Source: Hemicentrotus pulcherrimus
Lineage: Eukaryota; Echinodermata; Echinoidea; Camarodonta; Strongylocentrotidae
Assembly (NCBI GenBank): GCA_003118195.1
Contig: BEXV01000438.1
Location: 58,881-122,880, forward strand
Direction of reading: 5' to 3'
DNA: 64,000 nt
Below the pieces are notes generated by a model, which had not been told where the DNA came from, searched no databases, and saw nothing but the letters and a program-made list of their open reading frames with translations. Of this stretch, positions 49,812 through 60,000 are shown piece after piece. Position 1 is the stretch's first letter. Every line of letters begins with the position of its first letter. The translations under genes were made by a program, and so were the position numbers.

Positions 49812-52800
49812 ATTCGTATTTGTTCGTGATTACCTGATCGCATTCTTTAGCCTACTTACACCGGACGTCCATGCTCTAAATTGTTATATTAATTTTTTTT
49901 CTCTCTACCCCACTCTCCTCAATCTCTGTTTTTGTTCTATATACCCGTCTCTTTCTTTTTGCTTCCTTGCTAAACCCCCTCCCCTCTATCTCTTTGTATA
50001 AGTTATTACACTCTGAAAGCACGTTCCTTTCTCTCTCGCTCTCTCTTTCAACCTCTCTTTCCCCCCTTCCATCTCTCTCTTTCTCTCTTTGTCTCTCTCA
50101 CTGTCTCTCTCACTCTCTTTGTCTCTCACTATCTGTCTCTCCTTCTCGTATTTCTTTTTTTTTTATCGTTTCTATCTCAGTACCACTGTACCTCTATCTC
50201 TCTCTCTTTCTCTACATTATTTTTACCCCTGTACATGTTCATAACAATAATTATATCTGAAGACTTCACCCCCAACCTCTCACTCCCTCACACCCAACCC
50301 TCACACTCCACCCACATATACCATTGGAAAACAAGTGTATTTGCATCTCCCATGATTGTACATGGCATTTTTGATGGGCGCGTGCAATTCGAAATCCGGT
50401 AATGGCCCTATATTATTTCAGTCTTGAGAGAATAAGCCTGGAATACAACCTGTATTGACTCAAAAGAGAACTGCTAACGTGGGATACAAACACATAAACA
50501 TAAATCGCTTACATTTACAATGACTGCCTGCTGAATTTCACCCACTTTTTGTCAAAATGACCGTGATGAAATACAAATAAGTAGATATATTTGTATTTAA
50601 CCTGGCTAATGCATGTTATCCAGAATTTATATATATTTCGCTGGAGCCCTGAAATGTTTTCGTCTCCGTTGAAACGGATCCAAATCAATTGGCGGATAAA
50701 CTTCTTGTTGATGGAATACAGATAACGAATTGAACGCACCTTCCCAACAAATTTTAGTGAGGATTTTTATACAGAAAAAAAGTTGTGTTTTGTATCAATA
50801 GCAAAATAGCTACTAGTATCTAATATTAATATGATGTAGAGTATAGATTACCTTAGTCTTTTATAAAAATCTATATTACGATTTCGAATCTTCGAATGTG
50901 TAGGTTCAGTCCCGTGCGTTGACTTTCATGTCAATCTTCGTTCATCGACCTTAAGATAATGACGCAGATAACGAGGAGACAACAAAATAGAAAACATTTC
51001 ATGTTGAACTCATTAGCTTTATCTCACTTCCGTTTCATGATATATTCGAGTACTAATGCCAGGCGTTGCAGCCCTTCCCATCCTTCATTCAATTAAAAGT
51101 TATCATTTTAAGTGAAGGCATTTAAACATCTTGATATTGGAAGCTTGACCAATGTTTCTTCTGCGTTTAATTTAACAAATTCGGCTCGGCTTTTTCCATC
51201 CGATTATACATGGTGATGATCGTTCATTATTCACTTACAAAGAACCAATGTGAAATGTGTTGCACATGTGTTGTAAGAACATGGAAAATCATTTTAGGGT
51301 GGGAGTGGGTGATTTGCAGAGACTGCTATAAATTCGTCATCAACTTGCTAAGCCATAGACTTGCGCAAAAAAGCAAAGCGAAACATTTTCCAAACAATGT
51401 TACAGATAAACAATGGAGGAAATAAATGACACATTACCAATGATTGTTTGTTTTGGCTAGATATAAAATCGAAGGAAATACAAAACACGGCAATGACATC
51501 CATGCTGAATGCGCTATAGACCATGAGATGAAATTCGGTAAATAAAGTCAAAAGTAATGACCTTCCCCAAAGACTTCAATCTCGTGACGACAAAAAGGTT
51601 TCGTAAACAAGCTGTAAAAATTACCCCATTTTGTGAATGTGTCCCCGAGGAGATGGGGTTAGATTGAGGGAATGGCTGCGATTAGAGGGCAGACAGATCG
51701 CCAAGTGTTCCCTGTTTGTGCCTTTCAGTTGGAGCCATCCCTCCCCTCCCTTGACGCCCCTTCCCTCATCCGCCCTTTTTGCTTTTTTAATATAATTCTT
51801 ACTCAGTGTTAACCACCTGATGTCTTTTGTAATTGGGAAGTGATTTTGATTATTATAAGAATAATGGTGGTGGTGGCGATGATTATGGATATTTAGTTGT
51901 TCTGTTAATTAATGATGATGATTATGATGTTACTGCTGCTGCTTTAATGATAGGCTTTAGATGGTCGCGGTGATGAGTTAGGATGGGCGATGACGGTGGT
52001 TTGGAGGACATAATTATGATGCTGATGATGATTATGATGATGATGATGTCATCATGATGATGATGATGATAAGCTGATCACTATGAGGATCACAACGGTT
52101 AGAGGAAGAATGCTTCCAAACTAAAAAAAAAGAGCAATATAAAGACAAACTATTAAACACTAAGAACGTATGATCAAGACCCTTTTTTCATGTCTCATTA
52201 GGAAATAAATCTTAAAATTCACAACGTTTATATACATGTTATGATTCCTGTACATATTTCATCTACGTCTAGACATGATACATGAAAATTTATCATTTTT
52301 AAAAATCCTGTTAATTCCGTGCTAAATATTTCTACTATTTTCTTTTTCTTTCCACTTTAGACGGACGGCAGCAGTCCAGGGTCATATTCGTCAGACAAAG
52401 CACAACAATATGGTGATGGTTATGACGTTTCATCGCCCTATGGTAAGTTTATCTTTATACTTTCAAGATTTCCTTCCCCTGAATAGGACCTCTTCATTTG
52501 TTTCAACTTTAAACTAAAGAATGATAAAACAAAGAATCAATTCGTGAATAATGGATCACTGCATCACCAATTCTGTATTTCACTAAATCTGTGTCTTTGA
52601 CTGTTCTGCTTTCATTAAATCCCCCTTCATCGCGTTGATGCCATGAATGTTCACTGCATCGCCAATGCTGTATTTCACTAATCTGTGTCTTTGACTGTTC
52701 TGCTTTCATTAAATCCACCTTCATCGTGTTGATGCCATGAACGGTTTCTTCTAGAGTTTTAATAATAATTTGCGAACACATATCTCACACAATTAGAAAG

Positions 52801-55800
52801 GTCCTTTTCGTTAGGAACATGGGAATTTTTTTTCTCTTCAAATCTCGTAAATATTCGCGGTCAATGAGACATTATAAAAACTTATATCATTGTTTGTATC
52901 GGTACTTAACTTAAACATATGATTTATAACCATTTACACGTAAATCCACACCGACGCTTTACAAACATTCAGTAACTGCAACCACGGAGATCTTTTTATA
53001 TCTCCATGCTGCAACAAACGAAAGAGAAAATGGCGAGCACACGTCCAACAACTAAACAAGAGTTATCGGGTTATTTTGGTGTCGCCCGATAATGAAAATG
53101 TCTTCACCAAATTGAATCCGTAATTTGTTTGATGTTTTCTGCAAGTCTTCGGCGGCTCATCAATGGATGCCTGGACATTCTCCCGTCGAAGCCGTGAAGA
53201 AGATGCAGAATCTGACGGGCGAGAACAGGCGGTGCCTGAAAGAACATTTTTATTTCTTATTAAGAGGACGGGGGATACACGATTACAATGAAAGGGGATC
53301 TCTGGCTAAAGTGAAGTAGCATATGTGATGAAAATCCTTAAAGCAGTATCCACGTGCTTCCCACAGCTGGATTCATGTTTACAGTTAGAAAAAAACCATG
53401 AATGCAACGAGGTTCGATCAAATTTTACGTCGCAAACAAAGCGCTATAAAATATTTCCAAATGATAGAAAAGTTTGAGTTTATTTTTCATAATTTTCACA
53501 TAAGTCCAGCTTTTTGTTGTATTCTTATTAATGAATGTAGCTCCAAAAGGTAGTCTATTTCGCTTTTCCTACACATTATTACTACACTTTAATTATTATT
53601 TGTACAACTGGTTTTCACCATAAATGTATAAAAGTATTATACGAATTACGAAAGCAAAGGAATTTCATACAGAAAAATAAACATTCAGCCATTATTTGTA
53701 ATATAATAGGAGAAATATCGCCTTTTCTTAACTGCACTAGAAAATAAATAATTCGTTTTTTTTTTTCTAACAGCTTAAGAGGCACTTTCATATAAATGAT
53801 TGTTCACCACAAATTTAACCTCGAAAGTTTGAGAAAGAAGGAAGTAAATTGCATATTAATCATTACAACGAAGAAACGTCACTCCATATTATTGCTAATT
53901 GTTTTGGGAAAAGGCAATGATCCCGTTTCATTAAACGTGTTCTAGACAACTAAATATCAATTGTCAACATTCTAAAACAAATCTAACCACAACCAATCAA
54001 CCCTCCGATCTCAATATTGTTATCGATAAAGATTGTTATGACACAGGATTCACATTTTATCTGCCTACATGACTCAACTTTGTTAATGACTTTGGGATTA
54101 ATGATAGTGTCTCTTTAAATATTCATGCATGGTGTACCAGTCCATCAGGTTTCCAAGTACGAATAGCTCCATACAATATCTGGAGATGTGATTAGGTTCA
54201 AAACCTGTAGAAAACGTTATCTCTTTCGCGCTTTAGGAACTGTAAATGTTTTTAAAGAAACTGGAAATGGTTCTTCAAAAGCGGACGGTGTCAATGCACT
54301 ATATAATCAATTCGGTGCATTATAAGGGTATATTCTTACACTTGATGGTCAGCCAAATAAGAAGCGGAAATTATTGATGAAAGCATCTTAAACAGATCAG
54401 CTCTCTCTCTCTCTCTCTATCTTGGATGCTCACTTTGTTCTTTTAGTGTTTACAGTTTTGTCTTCATTACCCATTTTGTTTTGTGTAGGAAGTATGTTAG
54501 AAATGGGAAGTTATGTAGTTGATGATTCTTTTAGAATGCACTTCAATAATGAGGTTAAATTTTTTTTTGCTAATAATCTTCATCTGGGTATTAAACACAT
54601 ACTGACGTTTCTATATCACTAGCTCTATTATTGACGGGAATATTACGAAAGAGTGAATTCAAATATACCACTCAATTCATGATTTTAGTGTAATACCTCT
54701 ATTAAAAGCCTATATATTCATTAGGAATGATAATCAGAATATAACGTAGTCACGAAAGATAAAACATATTGCTTTTCTTTGTTTTATTTTAACAAATAGT
54801 TAAGGAGATAACTTCTTGGAATGAAATGATCCGTCGTCATACTACAGGGCATCCATTCGTGCCGGTTTTTCGTTTAACAACAATTATGAAAAATGTTTTC
54901 GTGTCTGCACTCCCCTAATAGCCTACCGACTACAGTTTTACAGCGCGTTGGAGACGTTCATGCATATTAACTCCCGGAACCCCGGGGGACGCAGTATAAC
55001 ATACTAGGACCTATTCTATTTTCAGGGTTGGGTTTAAACGTTATTTTTTATGGCACTGTTGTGGGGAGCTGTGATTTGATGTTGACGCCAGACAGTACCT
55101 TAACCTCTTTTCCTTTTTTTCACCGAATCTTCCTCTTGGGATGGCGATGGCCTCTCCTTCGATATGTAAACGAATGATAAATCTCTGGAATTCGATGCTG
55201 CAACAAACGTCCCATAAAGCCGAGAGTTTCGCACATAAATCCTTGACGTAGTACTTGAGTGTGATGGTGTTCGGAAATAGTTTTCTCTTTCAAGTTTTTC
55301 TTTGATGGTCGGATGGTATGGGAGGATGAGAAATGGGGCCATGCCGTTTTCAATGGACTTGAATAATTTTTTTCTTCCATTCGAAGTATTGAGATGTACT
55401 GTGGTTACGATGTCATTAGCTGCGCGTATAGCAATCGTAACCTTCACGAAAGCTTTGCAATCTTTCCTCATATTATTTTACTGTATTTTATTTAGATGTG
55501 AAAGAAATGGGCTAGATATTGATGCAAAGACATTGCAACACTTTACATTGATTTTATGTAAAAAGACAAAAATTTCTTTGTCATGAATTTTTCTTCATAT
55601 TCCTCAAACAATACATCATATTAAAAACCCAGCCTTACATAAACCGATCATTTTATATTATGCGAACTGATGGATTGCCCTTTGCTCAAATACCATCTAA
55701 CAGATTAATGACCAGACGATCTCAAGCCTTCATTCATTATGGCTTATCTGATGCGTTACGTCTCCTAATCTATAAGCATGGAGATAAAATAAGATATCTC

Positions 55801-56495
55801 CATGCTATAAGTGAGGACATGGTCCTGGTTTCTTCATATTGTCCGCGACCGTTCCCATTTCATTACAGGTTTTGGTAATACTTTGTTTGAAAAGTATTGG
55901 TAATACCCCCTGAATACTGGGTTAACAAAAATCTAACTGGGTTGGATGATATATTTTTTATTTATTGATTATTCTTATAAAAGAGACATGTTGAAAGAGT
56001 TTCACTTGAAAAGAAGACGGACCAGTTCACAGATGCATGTAAATTCATCATGATTGTAACTCAAAACCTTAATGACGAAAGATTGCATTTACCTTTTTTG
56101 AGTTCACATGTGCCGATTGTTAAATTTCAGTGTTGCTACATTGGACAAACCTCTTACAAAACCTTTAGAACGTCATTAGTATGCATTTTAGGAGAATCTA
56201 ACGTTTTAGGAGAAGGATACATACAATCTGAATAGTTTTGTGAGCTGGCCTATCAATGACATTACTGTTTTATGGTACTGCTTTTAAACATGATATTGAT
56301 GCATAATTAACCATTCTCTCTCTCTCTCTCTTTCTCTTTCTCTCTCTCTCTTACATCATCACAGGTTACAATGGTTGTGGGAATGCTTCAAGTCTTGACT
56401 GCTTATCGCTGATTGTGGAGAGCATAACCCCGACTAAGGGCAAAGCCATCACATCCCCGAAAAAGGCAACCTCAGACGGGCTCTGCATGGTCTGA
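18868..56495 (+). CDS. MyoD1: MyoD-family myogenic bHLH transcription factor (three coding exons)
   Basis: The coding sequence joins 18868-19443, 52361-52442 and 56365-56495: 789 bases, 262 residues plus TGA. MyoD-family proteins dimerise with E proteins, bind CANNTG E-boxes in the nucleus and switch on muscle genes. Seen in the protein: a His/Cys motif (HVLAP at 83-87, then [10 protein letters not shown] at 97-106), a basic region about 107-125, HLH about 126-168, a Ser-rich linker, and helix III ([15 protein letters not shown], 228-242). The residues known as the myogenic code are kept (Ala118, Thr119, Lys128), as is the E-box-contacting Glu122. Both introns fall where vertebrate MyoD has them, the first just after an S-x-x-S-D-x-M ending. 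The length fits a short invertebrate MRF. The best-known close relative is sea urchin SUM-1/MyoD. It could in principle be named Myf5 or myogenin, but non-vertebrate animals usually have one MRF gene, so MyoD is the safe name. Confidence 0.96.
20944..21121 (+). promoter_or_regulatory. Cluster of four MyoD-type E-boxes in intron 1
   Basis: CAGGTG at 20944, CAGTTG at 20995, CAACTG at 21107 and CAGCTG at 21116. With five MyoD-preferred hexamers, random sequence of equal base composition would give about 0.2 sites in 178 bases. The last two are separated by 3 bases. An autoregulatory enhancer is an inference from site density. Confidence 0.4.
22533..22560 (+). mobile_element. Possible TTAA-type MITE left terminus
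   Basis: TTAAAGGGAAAGTCTACCCT starts like the TTAA-bounded elements elsewhere in the window. I found no matching right end, so this may be a solo terminus or chance. Confidence 0.25.
24535..24715. repeat. AAT/GAT-rich degenerate microsatellite
   Basis: Interrupted ATGATAATGAT and AATAATAAC units over about 180 bases. Frames on both strands across it are simple sequence. Confidence 0.75.
26095..26121 (-). mobile_element. Possible hAT-type terminus
   Basis: On the minus strand, CAGTGGCGGATCCAGGATAC begins at 26121. CAGNGGCGGATCCAG-type ends are common on hAT-like elements in animal genomes. No opposite terminus was found, so only one end of an old or truncated copy may be present. Confidence 0.35.
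28135..28508 (+). mobile_element. TTAA-bounded MITE, copy A (374 bp)
   Basis: The left end TTAAAGGTAAAGACCAGT (from 28135) is mirrored by ACTGGTCTTTACCTTTAA ending at 28508. The interior is non-coding and closely related to copies at 30350-30740 and 62770-63143, all in the same orientation. TTAA borders suggest mobilisation by a piggyBac-type transposase; none is encoded here. Confidence 0.85.
30350..30740 (+). mobile_element. TTAA-bounded MITE, copy C (diverged, 391 bp)
   Basis: The left end TTAAAGCTAAACTTTAGTAC and the right end (reverse complement TTAAAGAGAAACTCCAGTAC) match at most positions. The first half shares ATGCGATTGCATTGT, GTTGATCATGTAGCAT and CACAGAAAG with the other copies. It is more diverged, with an altered second half. 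An open frame inside it is not a gene. Confidence 0.75.
30895..31075. mobile_element. Dispersed repeat fragment with TATAGCGCTC and GGTACCCATTT motifs
   Basis: TTCTTGTATAGCGCTCATGT at the left and CCAGGTACCCATTTACTTCA with CACCTGGGTGGAGTG at the right are words I associate with a common short interspersed repeat of sea urchin and other marine invertebrate DNA. Related words appear at 33845-33900 and 38022-38062. The family name is not certain. Confidence 0.45.
31370..31680. other. High-complexity G+C-richer island in intron 1
   Basis: After a short GA run (31373-31387) comes about 290 bases of G+C-richer unique sequence with many CpGs and no open frame of interest. It resembles other candidate regulatory islands in the intron. 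Confidence 0.25.
32421..32525. repeat. Near-perfect hairpin, 35-bp arms
   Basis: 32421-32455 and the reverse complement of 32491-32525 agree at 33 of 35 bases (AATTCGTC at the outer end, GACGGTAGTGA at the inner end). The 35-base loop itself begins GAAAAATCG and ends with AATTTTTGT. Such conservation suggests a young foldback MITE or a transcribed hairpin. Confidence 0.8.
32700..32775. repeat. CAT/CAG triplet microsatellite
   Basis: Interrupted CATCATCAC units followed by six CAG-type triplets near 32753-32768. Confidence 0.75.
33840..33960. mobile_element. Dispersed repeat fragment with paired AGCGCT cores
   Basis: TATAGCGCTCAATATAAGAC is followed by TGTAAGCGCTTTACAAGAG within an AAT-rich flank. 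It resembles the tail region of the repeat at 30895 and the fragment at 38022-38062. No coding capacity. Confidence 0.4.
38022..38062. repeat. AAAGCGCTTTATAA-type repeat tail with ATT microsatellite
   Basis: AGAAAGCGCTTTATAAGCTC runs into TTATTATTATTATCATTAT. This is a familiar tail of short interspersed repeats in marine invertebrate DNA. Confidence 0.45.
38063..42474. other. Intron 1, continued: no gene seen
   Basis: AT-rich with a G run near 38188-38200 and two further CAGCTG E-boxes at about 40313 and 41865. A G+C-richer stretch spans about 40090-40920. No supported coding region. Confidence 0.45.
39025..39047 (+). promoter_or_regulatory. Paired E-boxes flanking a CCAAT motif in intron 1
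   Basis: CAGCTG (39025-39030) and CAGGTG (39042-39047) lie 11 bases apart, with CCAAT between them and TGATTATTAAT just after. Paired E-boxes at this spacing can bind MRF dimers cooperatively. TGATT-type homeodomain sites beside E-boxes recall MRF-Pbx sites. Inference only. Confidence 0.35.
42475..42627. mobile_element. Foldback MITE with GTTTCACAAA inverted ends
   Basis: CGTTTCACAAAAC on the left (42483) faces TTTGTGAAACGGG on the right (ends 42620). Inside, GTGACAAATGACAG (42506-42519) faces TGTCATTTGTCA (42584-42595). The whole 150-base element can fold on itself. It has no coding capacity; the superfamily is uncertain (hAT-like?). Confidence 0.65.
46121..46153. repeat. Three tandem copies of TGTGCCCCGCG
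   Basis: An exact 11-bp G+C-rich unit repeated three times in AT-rich surroundings, within a G+C-richer island of intron 1. Confidence 0.85.
48027..48072. repeat. (GA)n microsatellite followed by a G run
   Basis: GA repeats with few interruptions, then GAGAGG leading into nine or more G. Confidence 0.85.
49773..49809. repeat. (CT)n microsatellite
   Basis: About 18 uninterrupted CT units. Part of a longer CT-rich zone to 50215. Confidence 0.9.
50028..50215. repeat. CT-rich degenerate microsatellite
   Basis: CT runs separated by TTGTCTCTCACT-type interruptions. The Ser/Leu-rich frames across it are not genes. Confidence 0.8.
51860..52075. repeat. GAT/GGT degenerate microsatellite just before exon 2
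   Basis: Interrupted GATGATGATTATGATG units, ending about 285 bases before exon 2. Confidence 0.75.
52361..52442 (+). CDS. MyoD1: MyoD exon 2, coding (residues 193-219 plus first base of codon 220)
   Basis: This 82-base exon has a textbook acceptor (long T/C tract ending in CACTTTAG at 52360) and donor (GTAAGT at 52443). It reads on in phase from exon 1 with no stop and encodes a Ser/Gly/Tyr-rich linker starting TDGSSPG and ending VSSPY. The size and phases (in at 0, out at 1) match the small middle exon of vertebrate MyoD genes. The linker itself is poorly conserved, so the call rests on splice sites, frame and position between the bHLH and helix III exons. Confidence 0.92.
52557..52745. 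repeat. Two-copy tandem duplication, 95 and 94 bp
   Basis: 52557-52651 and 52652-52745 are near identical, with a few substitutions and one single-base indel. On the minus strand an open frame crosses both copies in different frames because of the indel. Recent local duplication in intron 2. Confidence 0.9.
56314..56352 (+). repeat. (CT)n microsatellite forming the exon 3 polypyrimidine tract
   Basis: A long CT run with two TT interruptions ends 12 bases before the exon 3 acceptor. It supplies the pyrimidine tract for the last MyoD splice. Confidence 0.85.
56365..56495 (+). CDS. MyoD1: MyoD exon 3, coding part (residues 220-262, helix III, stop)
   Basis: The acceptor is TCATCACAG ending at 56364, preceded by a long CT microsatellite. 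The exon completes the split Gly220 codon and reads to TGA at 56493-56495. [15 protein letters not shown] at 228-242 is the conserved helix III (C-terminal amphipathic helix) of MyoD/Myf5 proteins, which in vertebrates is needed to activate genes in closed chromatin. A short basic tail ([11 protein letters not shown]) and a final GLCMV follow. The protein ends about 20 residues after helix III, so the longer C-terminal tail of vertebrate MyoD is absent. Confidence 0.95.
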
Positions 56496-57035
56496 AAGAA
56501 CAAGGGAAAAACGATTTCGACGACTTATGGCGCAACCACTCATGCACGCTCGCATTTGAACGTTATTTCGCGATCAAAAGACAGCTAAAACAATCATGAT
56601 GCGGACTTCCACCAAATTTTAGCGCTCTAATTACCATCGTCACCTTCTTGACTCTATTCAACCTTCGGAGGACTTTCCAGATGTAACAACTTTGTTCACA
56701 ATGCGAAAAATGACGTCATCCTCTTTCAATCGAACATATGGTCATATAAAGATGAATCACCATGACAACGATTCGATGTGCTGTTGAATGCATGTTACGT
56801 CTGCGTCTTGGTAAACGTCCGTACTGAGCCTTGGCATCTAGGTTCAAGACCCAGTTGCCACGTGACCGACAAATTACTATGAGGAGCAAAAATTGGAGGA
56901 TAAAAACGCTGATTGTTGTGTGCTAATGTTATTCTAAGCAATAGAACAATATGGCTACCATGATCTTGCCTTGTAAAATGTACTTATATATAAATATATA
57001 CAAATAAATATATATTATTTACAGTCTCGGGAAAA
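56496..57035 (+). other. MyoD1: MyoD 3' untranslated region (inferred)
   Basis: From the stop codon to just past AATAAA at 57003. High-complexity sequence for the first 350 bases, then AT-rich. Its end is inferred from the poly(A) signal only. Confidence 0.5.
57003..57008 (+). terminator. MyoD1: Poly(A) signal AATAAA, likely MyoD 3' end
   Basis: The first AATAAA after the stop codon lies 508 bases downstream, inside an AT-rich stretch, with a T-rich segment soon after. The mature 3' end would fall near 57020-57040. Other signals farther on (for example AATAAA at about 60900) could give longer transcripts, so this is the simplest choice and not proven. Confidence 0.55.
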
Positions 57036-60000
57036 TTTGAGACGCAATATTATTGTGCCTCGTTATAAAATGTGTTTGATGTTAGTATGATTATATATTG
57101 TATTGATAAGAAAAATATTTGAGCAATTCGATGTGAATAAGTCTATGCATGGTTTGTATTCTAATTTGCTAAATATGATTTGCTCTCAGTATTTATTTTC
57201 GACTATTTTCTTTATTCTGATGGTGTTTTAAATCGTATTCTTATGGATGTATTCACCCGTTTTTCACGTTTCGTGATAAAACATTAAGTAGCAAGTTATT
57301 GTAAATCACTTTGTAATCATGAAATTCACTAAACTTTGAGCTTCTCCTTCATAATTCGTAGTAATAATAACAATTAATTTCGATTGACTGATTGTGCTCA
57401 TTAAAAAGGATTTAAAAATGATGTGTAAAACTAAACAAGTTTATCCTAGAGGCCACGTCATTATGTGCAAACAAAATATGCCTAATTAGTTAAAAGCATG
57501 GTAATATAGTCTCCCTGTTGCACGGTAAGGGCTTTATTCATGATATTAATTAAGGTTTGATCATTAAAGCATATATGCTTATTTCTTCACACTCTTCTTG
57601 TTTTCCTTCCGTCTATATTCGTCATCCAGACAAGTAACAGACGAATAATATGAATCGACTCCCGAAATCTAATTTTATCCCTGCTTCATGTACATTAAGA
57701 TTGGTATTTCGTTGCTCTCACCTAATCACGTATTACCGGTGGATCACCGGGAGCGACGAAATCTTAACCCATTTTTATTCTTCTGTAATTCCCGCGCAAA
57801 CTACCCCTATCAAGACTGCAGTCAGCCCTCGCGAGGATGTAGACACTTCCTTCAGAGGTTGAAGACAAAGAAGAAAATCGCAGGAAATAAGTCAAACAAA
57901 TCTGTAAAGAAAAAGATCACTTTCTATGAATTTGAGATTGTTTATAATGAAGGGAGGGGGACCGTCGGTGAGTCAGAGACGGGGACGATCCCCTTGCTCT
58001 GCGCCGTGGCGTCCCGGTGGCACCGAGGAGGATGAAGGAGGCTTTTTCACTGTATCCGACTCCACGGCTTCTTGTAATACATTGCATCATCTCTGCTCTT
58101 ATTCTCGTTGACAGGCAATTTTGTTAAACAAATTTCTTCATCATACCTTATGATTTGGGCCTACAATAGCATCACCCAAATCACACAAAACTATATAGGT
58201 TGTCCGTTTCAAGCTGTTTTCAATGTAGGCAAATTATCAACCTTAAAGGCTTATTCTGACATGTAAACGATGATTATTTCAATGCTCAATTCAATCTGTG
58301 ATTATCTAATTGACAAAAACGGCTTTGGTGAAGACTTTTTCCATGACGACTTGTTTCTTCGAGAAAGTGTTGGGTTGATACCCCTCCTCCCACGCTGGGG
58401 GCTCGCTCAATACCCGTTAACCCTTTCCTTGCCATCAAATCGCTCTCCGTTTATTTTTCCAAGTGAACAGTGCAGCCACCGACAAGCAATCTGTTAATCA
58501 GAATCACCCTTTCTTCTCCTTCGAGGGTGGATAAACAGATTTCAATCAAGGGAAGACAGTTTTTGAATGCAGATAGCGCCGAAATTCAGTAATCCCGTAG
58601 CCCCTTCAACACGAACCGAGGGATTAAACACCCTGATTTCTAAAGAGAAAGGGGTATTGTATGACCTTTGCAAACGCTTAATAATAGGCAATCTACGTCA
58701 AACTGAATTTTCCCGATTACAACAAATTTGTCAATAACCGAAAGATGAAAACCAAGATAAGATATAATTAAACTGAAATCATTAAACGCAATAACGAAGA
58801 ATCTTCAGACAGTCCTCTGCGAAGCTTTGAGCACTTGCTGGGGTACTTTTAAAGGAAGACATATTTTCTTACTTTTCAAAATGGCCGACCTTGTTTATGT
58901 CACGTGATCTCTCAGCAAATGAAATGTACGAGAGTTACCCCATATTTTTAATCAATTTCCTGATCCGCTAATCCTATATTAGTCTGATTCATGACACACA
59001 TCTCCTTTTACTGATATGTGTTTTTAATGGAGCGAGTGCGGGGTTCTGAGAGCCACAGTATTTCACCGATTAATCCCATATTGACGGGTATACCAGTTTT
59101 TGGTTGGGAAAACGCAAGGGATACAAAGGAAATGTATTGCTTAATACGCACAGATGTTTAGTGTTGAAATATTGAAAGATAATAAAGCTCATTGTATTCT
59201 CATTTGTTAAAGGCGATTTCGCTGTAGAGTTCTTTGCTCCGAATCAATGCTAATTACAAACAGATATATGACGTCGTTATTTAAAATACACGTGTTAATT
59301 ATGTTGATATAATTTCAAGTGATTACTTAAGTCCTGTTTTTTTTTTTGTTAAACAGATTATGGATTTATATGAAATAGCATGTCAAGAGTTCATCCGTTT
59401 CGAATCGTATTATATTATTCATGGATTTGCATACGTGTAGGAGTTCTTTTCAACTCTAACATCCGATACTATAGGACTTAAATTCACAAAATAACAATTT
59501 TGGGGCGTCTACTTGGAGACATAATGTATATGTTGTTTGAACAGAAGACATATTCAAGTTTACAATGTTTATTGTCAGAACTGTTCAGCAAGTCATACAT
59601 GTTCGAACAAACGTAAAGGTGCTTTTTTATATCCAAAAGTGTCATTTGGAATTCGGGGTATACATGCAACATTAAAATAGGCATCTTTTGTAATGTCCTA
59701 GTTTTCGCTAAGACATCATTATTGGTTTGAATGTGACGCCGTTGTGTTACACATATTTATGTAGGCGAATAATGAAGTGGGCATCGATGTTTGTTGTTCG
59801 CATGGCTCAGTGACGACACCTGGTGCTAAATTTGACACCGCTGGACAACTTCAAATAGTGACAAATATTAACGTGCCCTTTACAATTTACATGGCTATTT
59901 TGTTTATTCATGTGAAAATAGTGAATAATACAATCAGCTGTTTAATGTCTTTATTGATTGCTTATAAAGCCACGAGAACAATCATGAATATCGAATTGTT

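Larger units (their letters stand above)
42628..52320. other. Intron 1, 3' part: no gene seen
   Basis: Contains G+C-richer islands at about 43290-43630, 44880-45130 and 45280-46160, an 11-bp tandem repeat at 46121-46153, GA/CT microsatellites (48027-48058, 49773-49809, 50028-50215) and a GAT-rich stretch at 51860-52075. The longest non-repeat frame (44743-45141, minus) shows no known family. Confidence 0.5.
19444..52360 (+). other. MyoD1: MyoD intron 1 (32.9 kb)
   Basis: GTAAGA donor to TTTAG acceptor, phase 0. It has no convincing coding exon on either strand. It carries two TTAA-bounded MITEs, a foldback element, a near-perfect hairpin, dispersed repeat fragments, many microsatellites and several G+C-richer islands that look like candidate regulatory DNA. 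Intron 1 of vertebrate MyoD is far shorter, so the length is a notable difference, although long introns are ordinary in echinoderm genes. Confidence 0.9.
52443..56364 (+). other. MyoD1: MyoD intron 2 (3.9 kb)
   Basis: GTAAGT donor to CATCACAG acceptor, phase 1. Contents seen: a two-copy tandem duplication at 52557-52745, T-rich and A-rich stretches, a short CT run at 54402-54419 and a long CT run at 56314-56352 that serves as the polypyrimidine tract. Nothing in it looks coding. Confidence 0.88.

Noticed and set aside
52509..52781. Minus-strand frame with repeated peptide text in intron 2
   Set aside because: It follows from the 95-bp tandem duplication, and a one-base indel puts the two copies in different frames.
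57650..58111. Overlapping plus-strand frames in a G+C-richer island downstream of MyoD
   Set aside because: Three frames overlap with unrelated composition and no domain. A regulatory island is more plausible.
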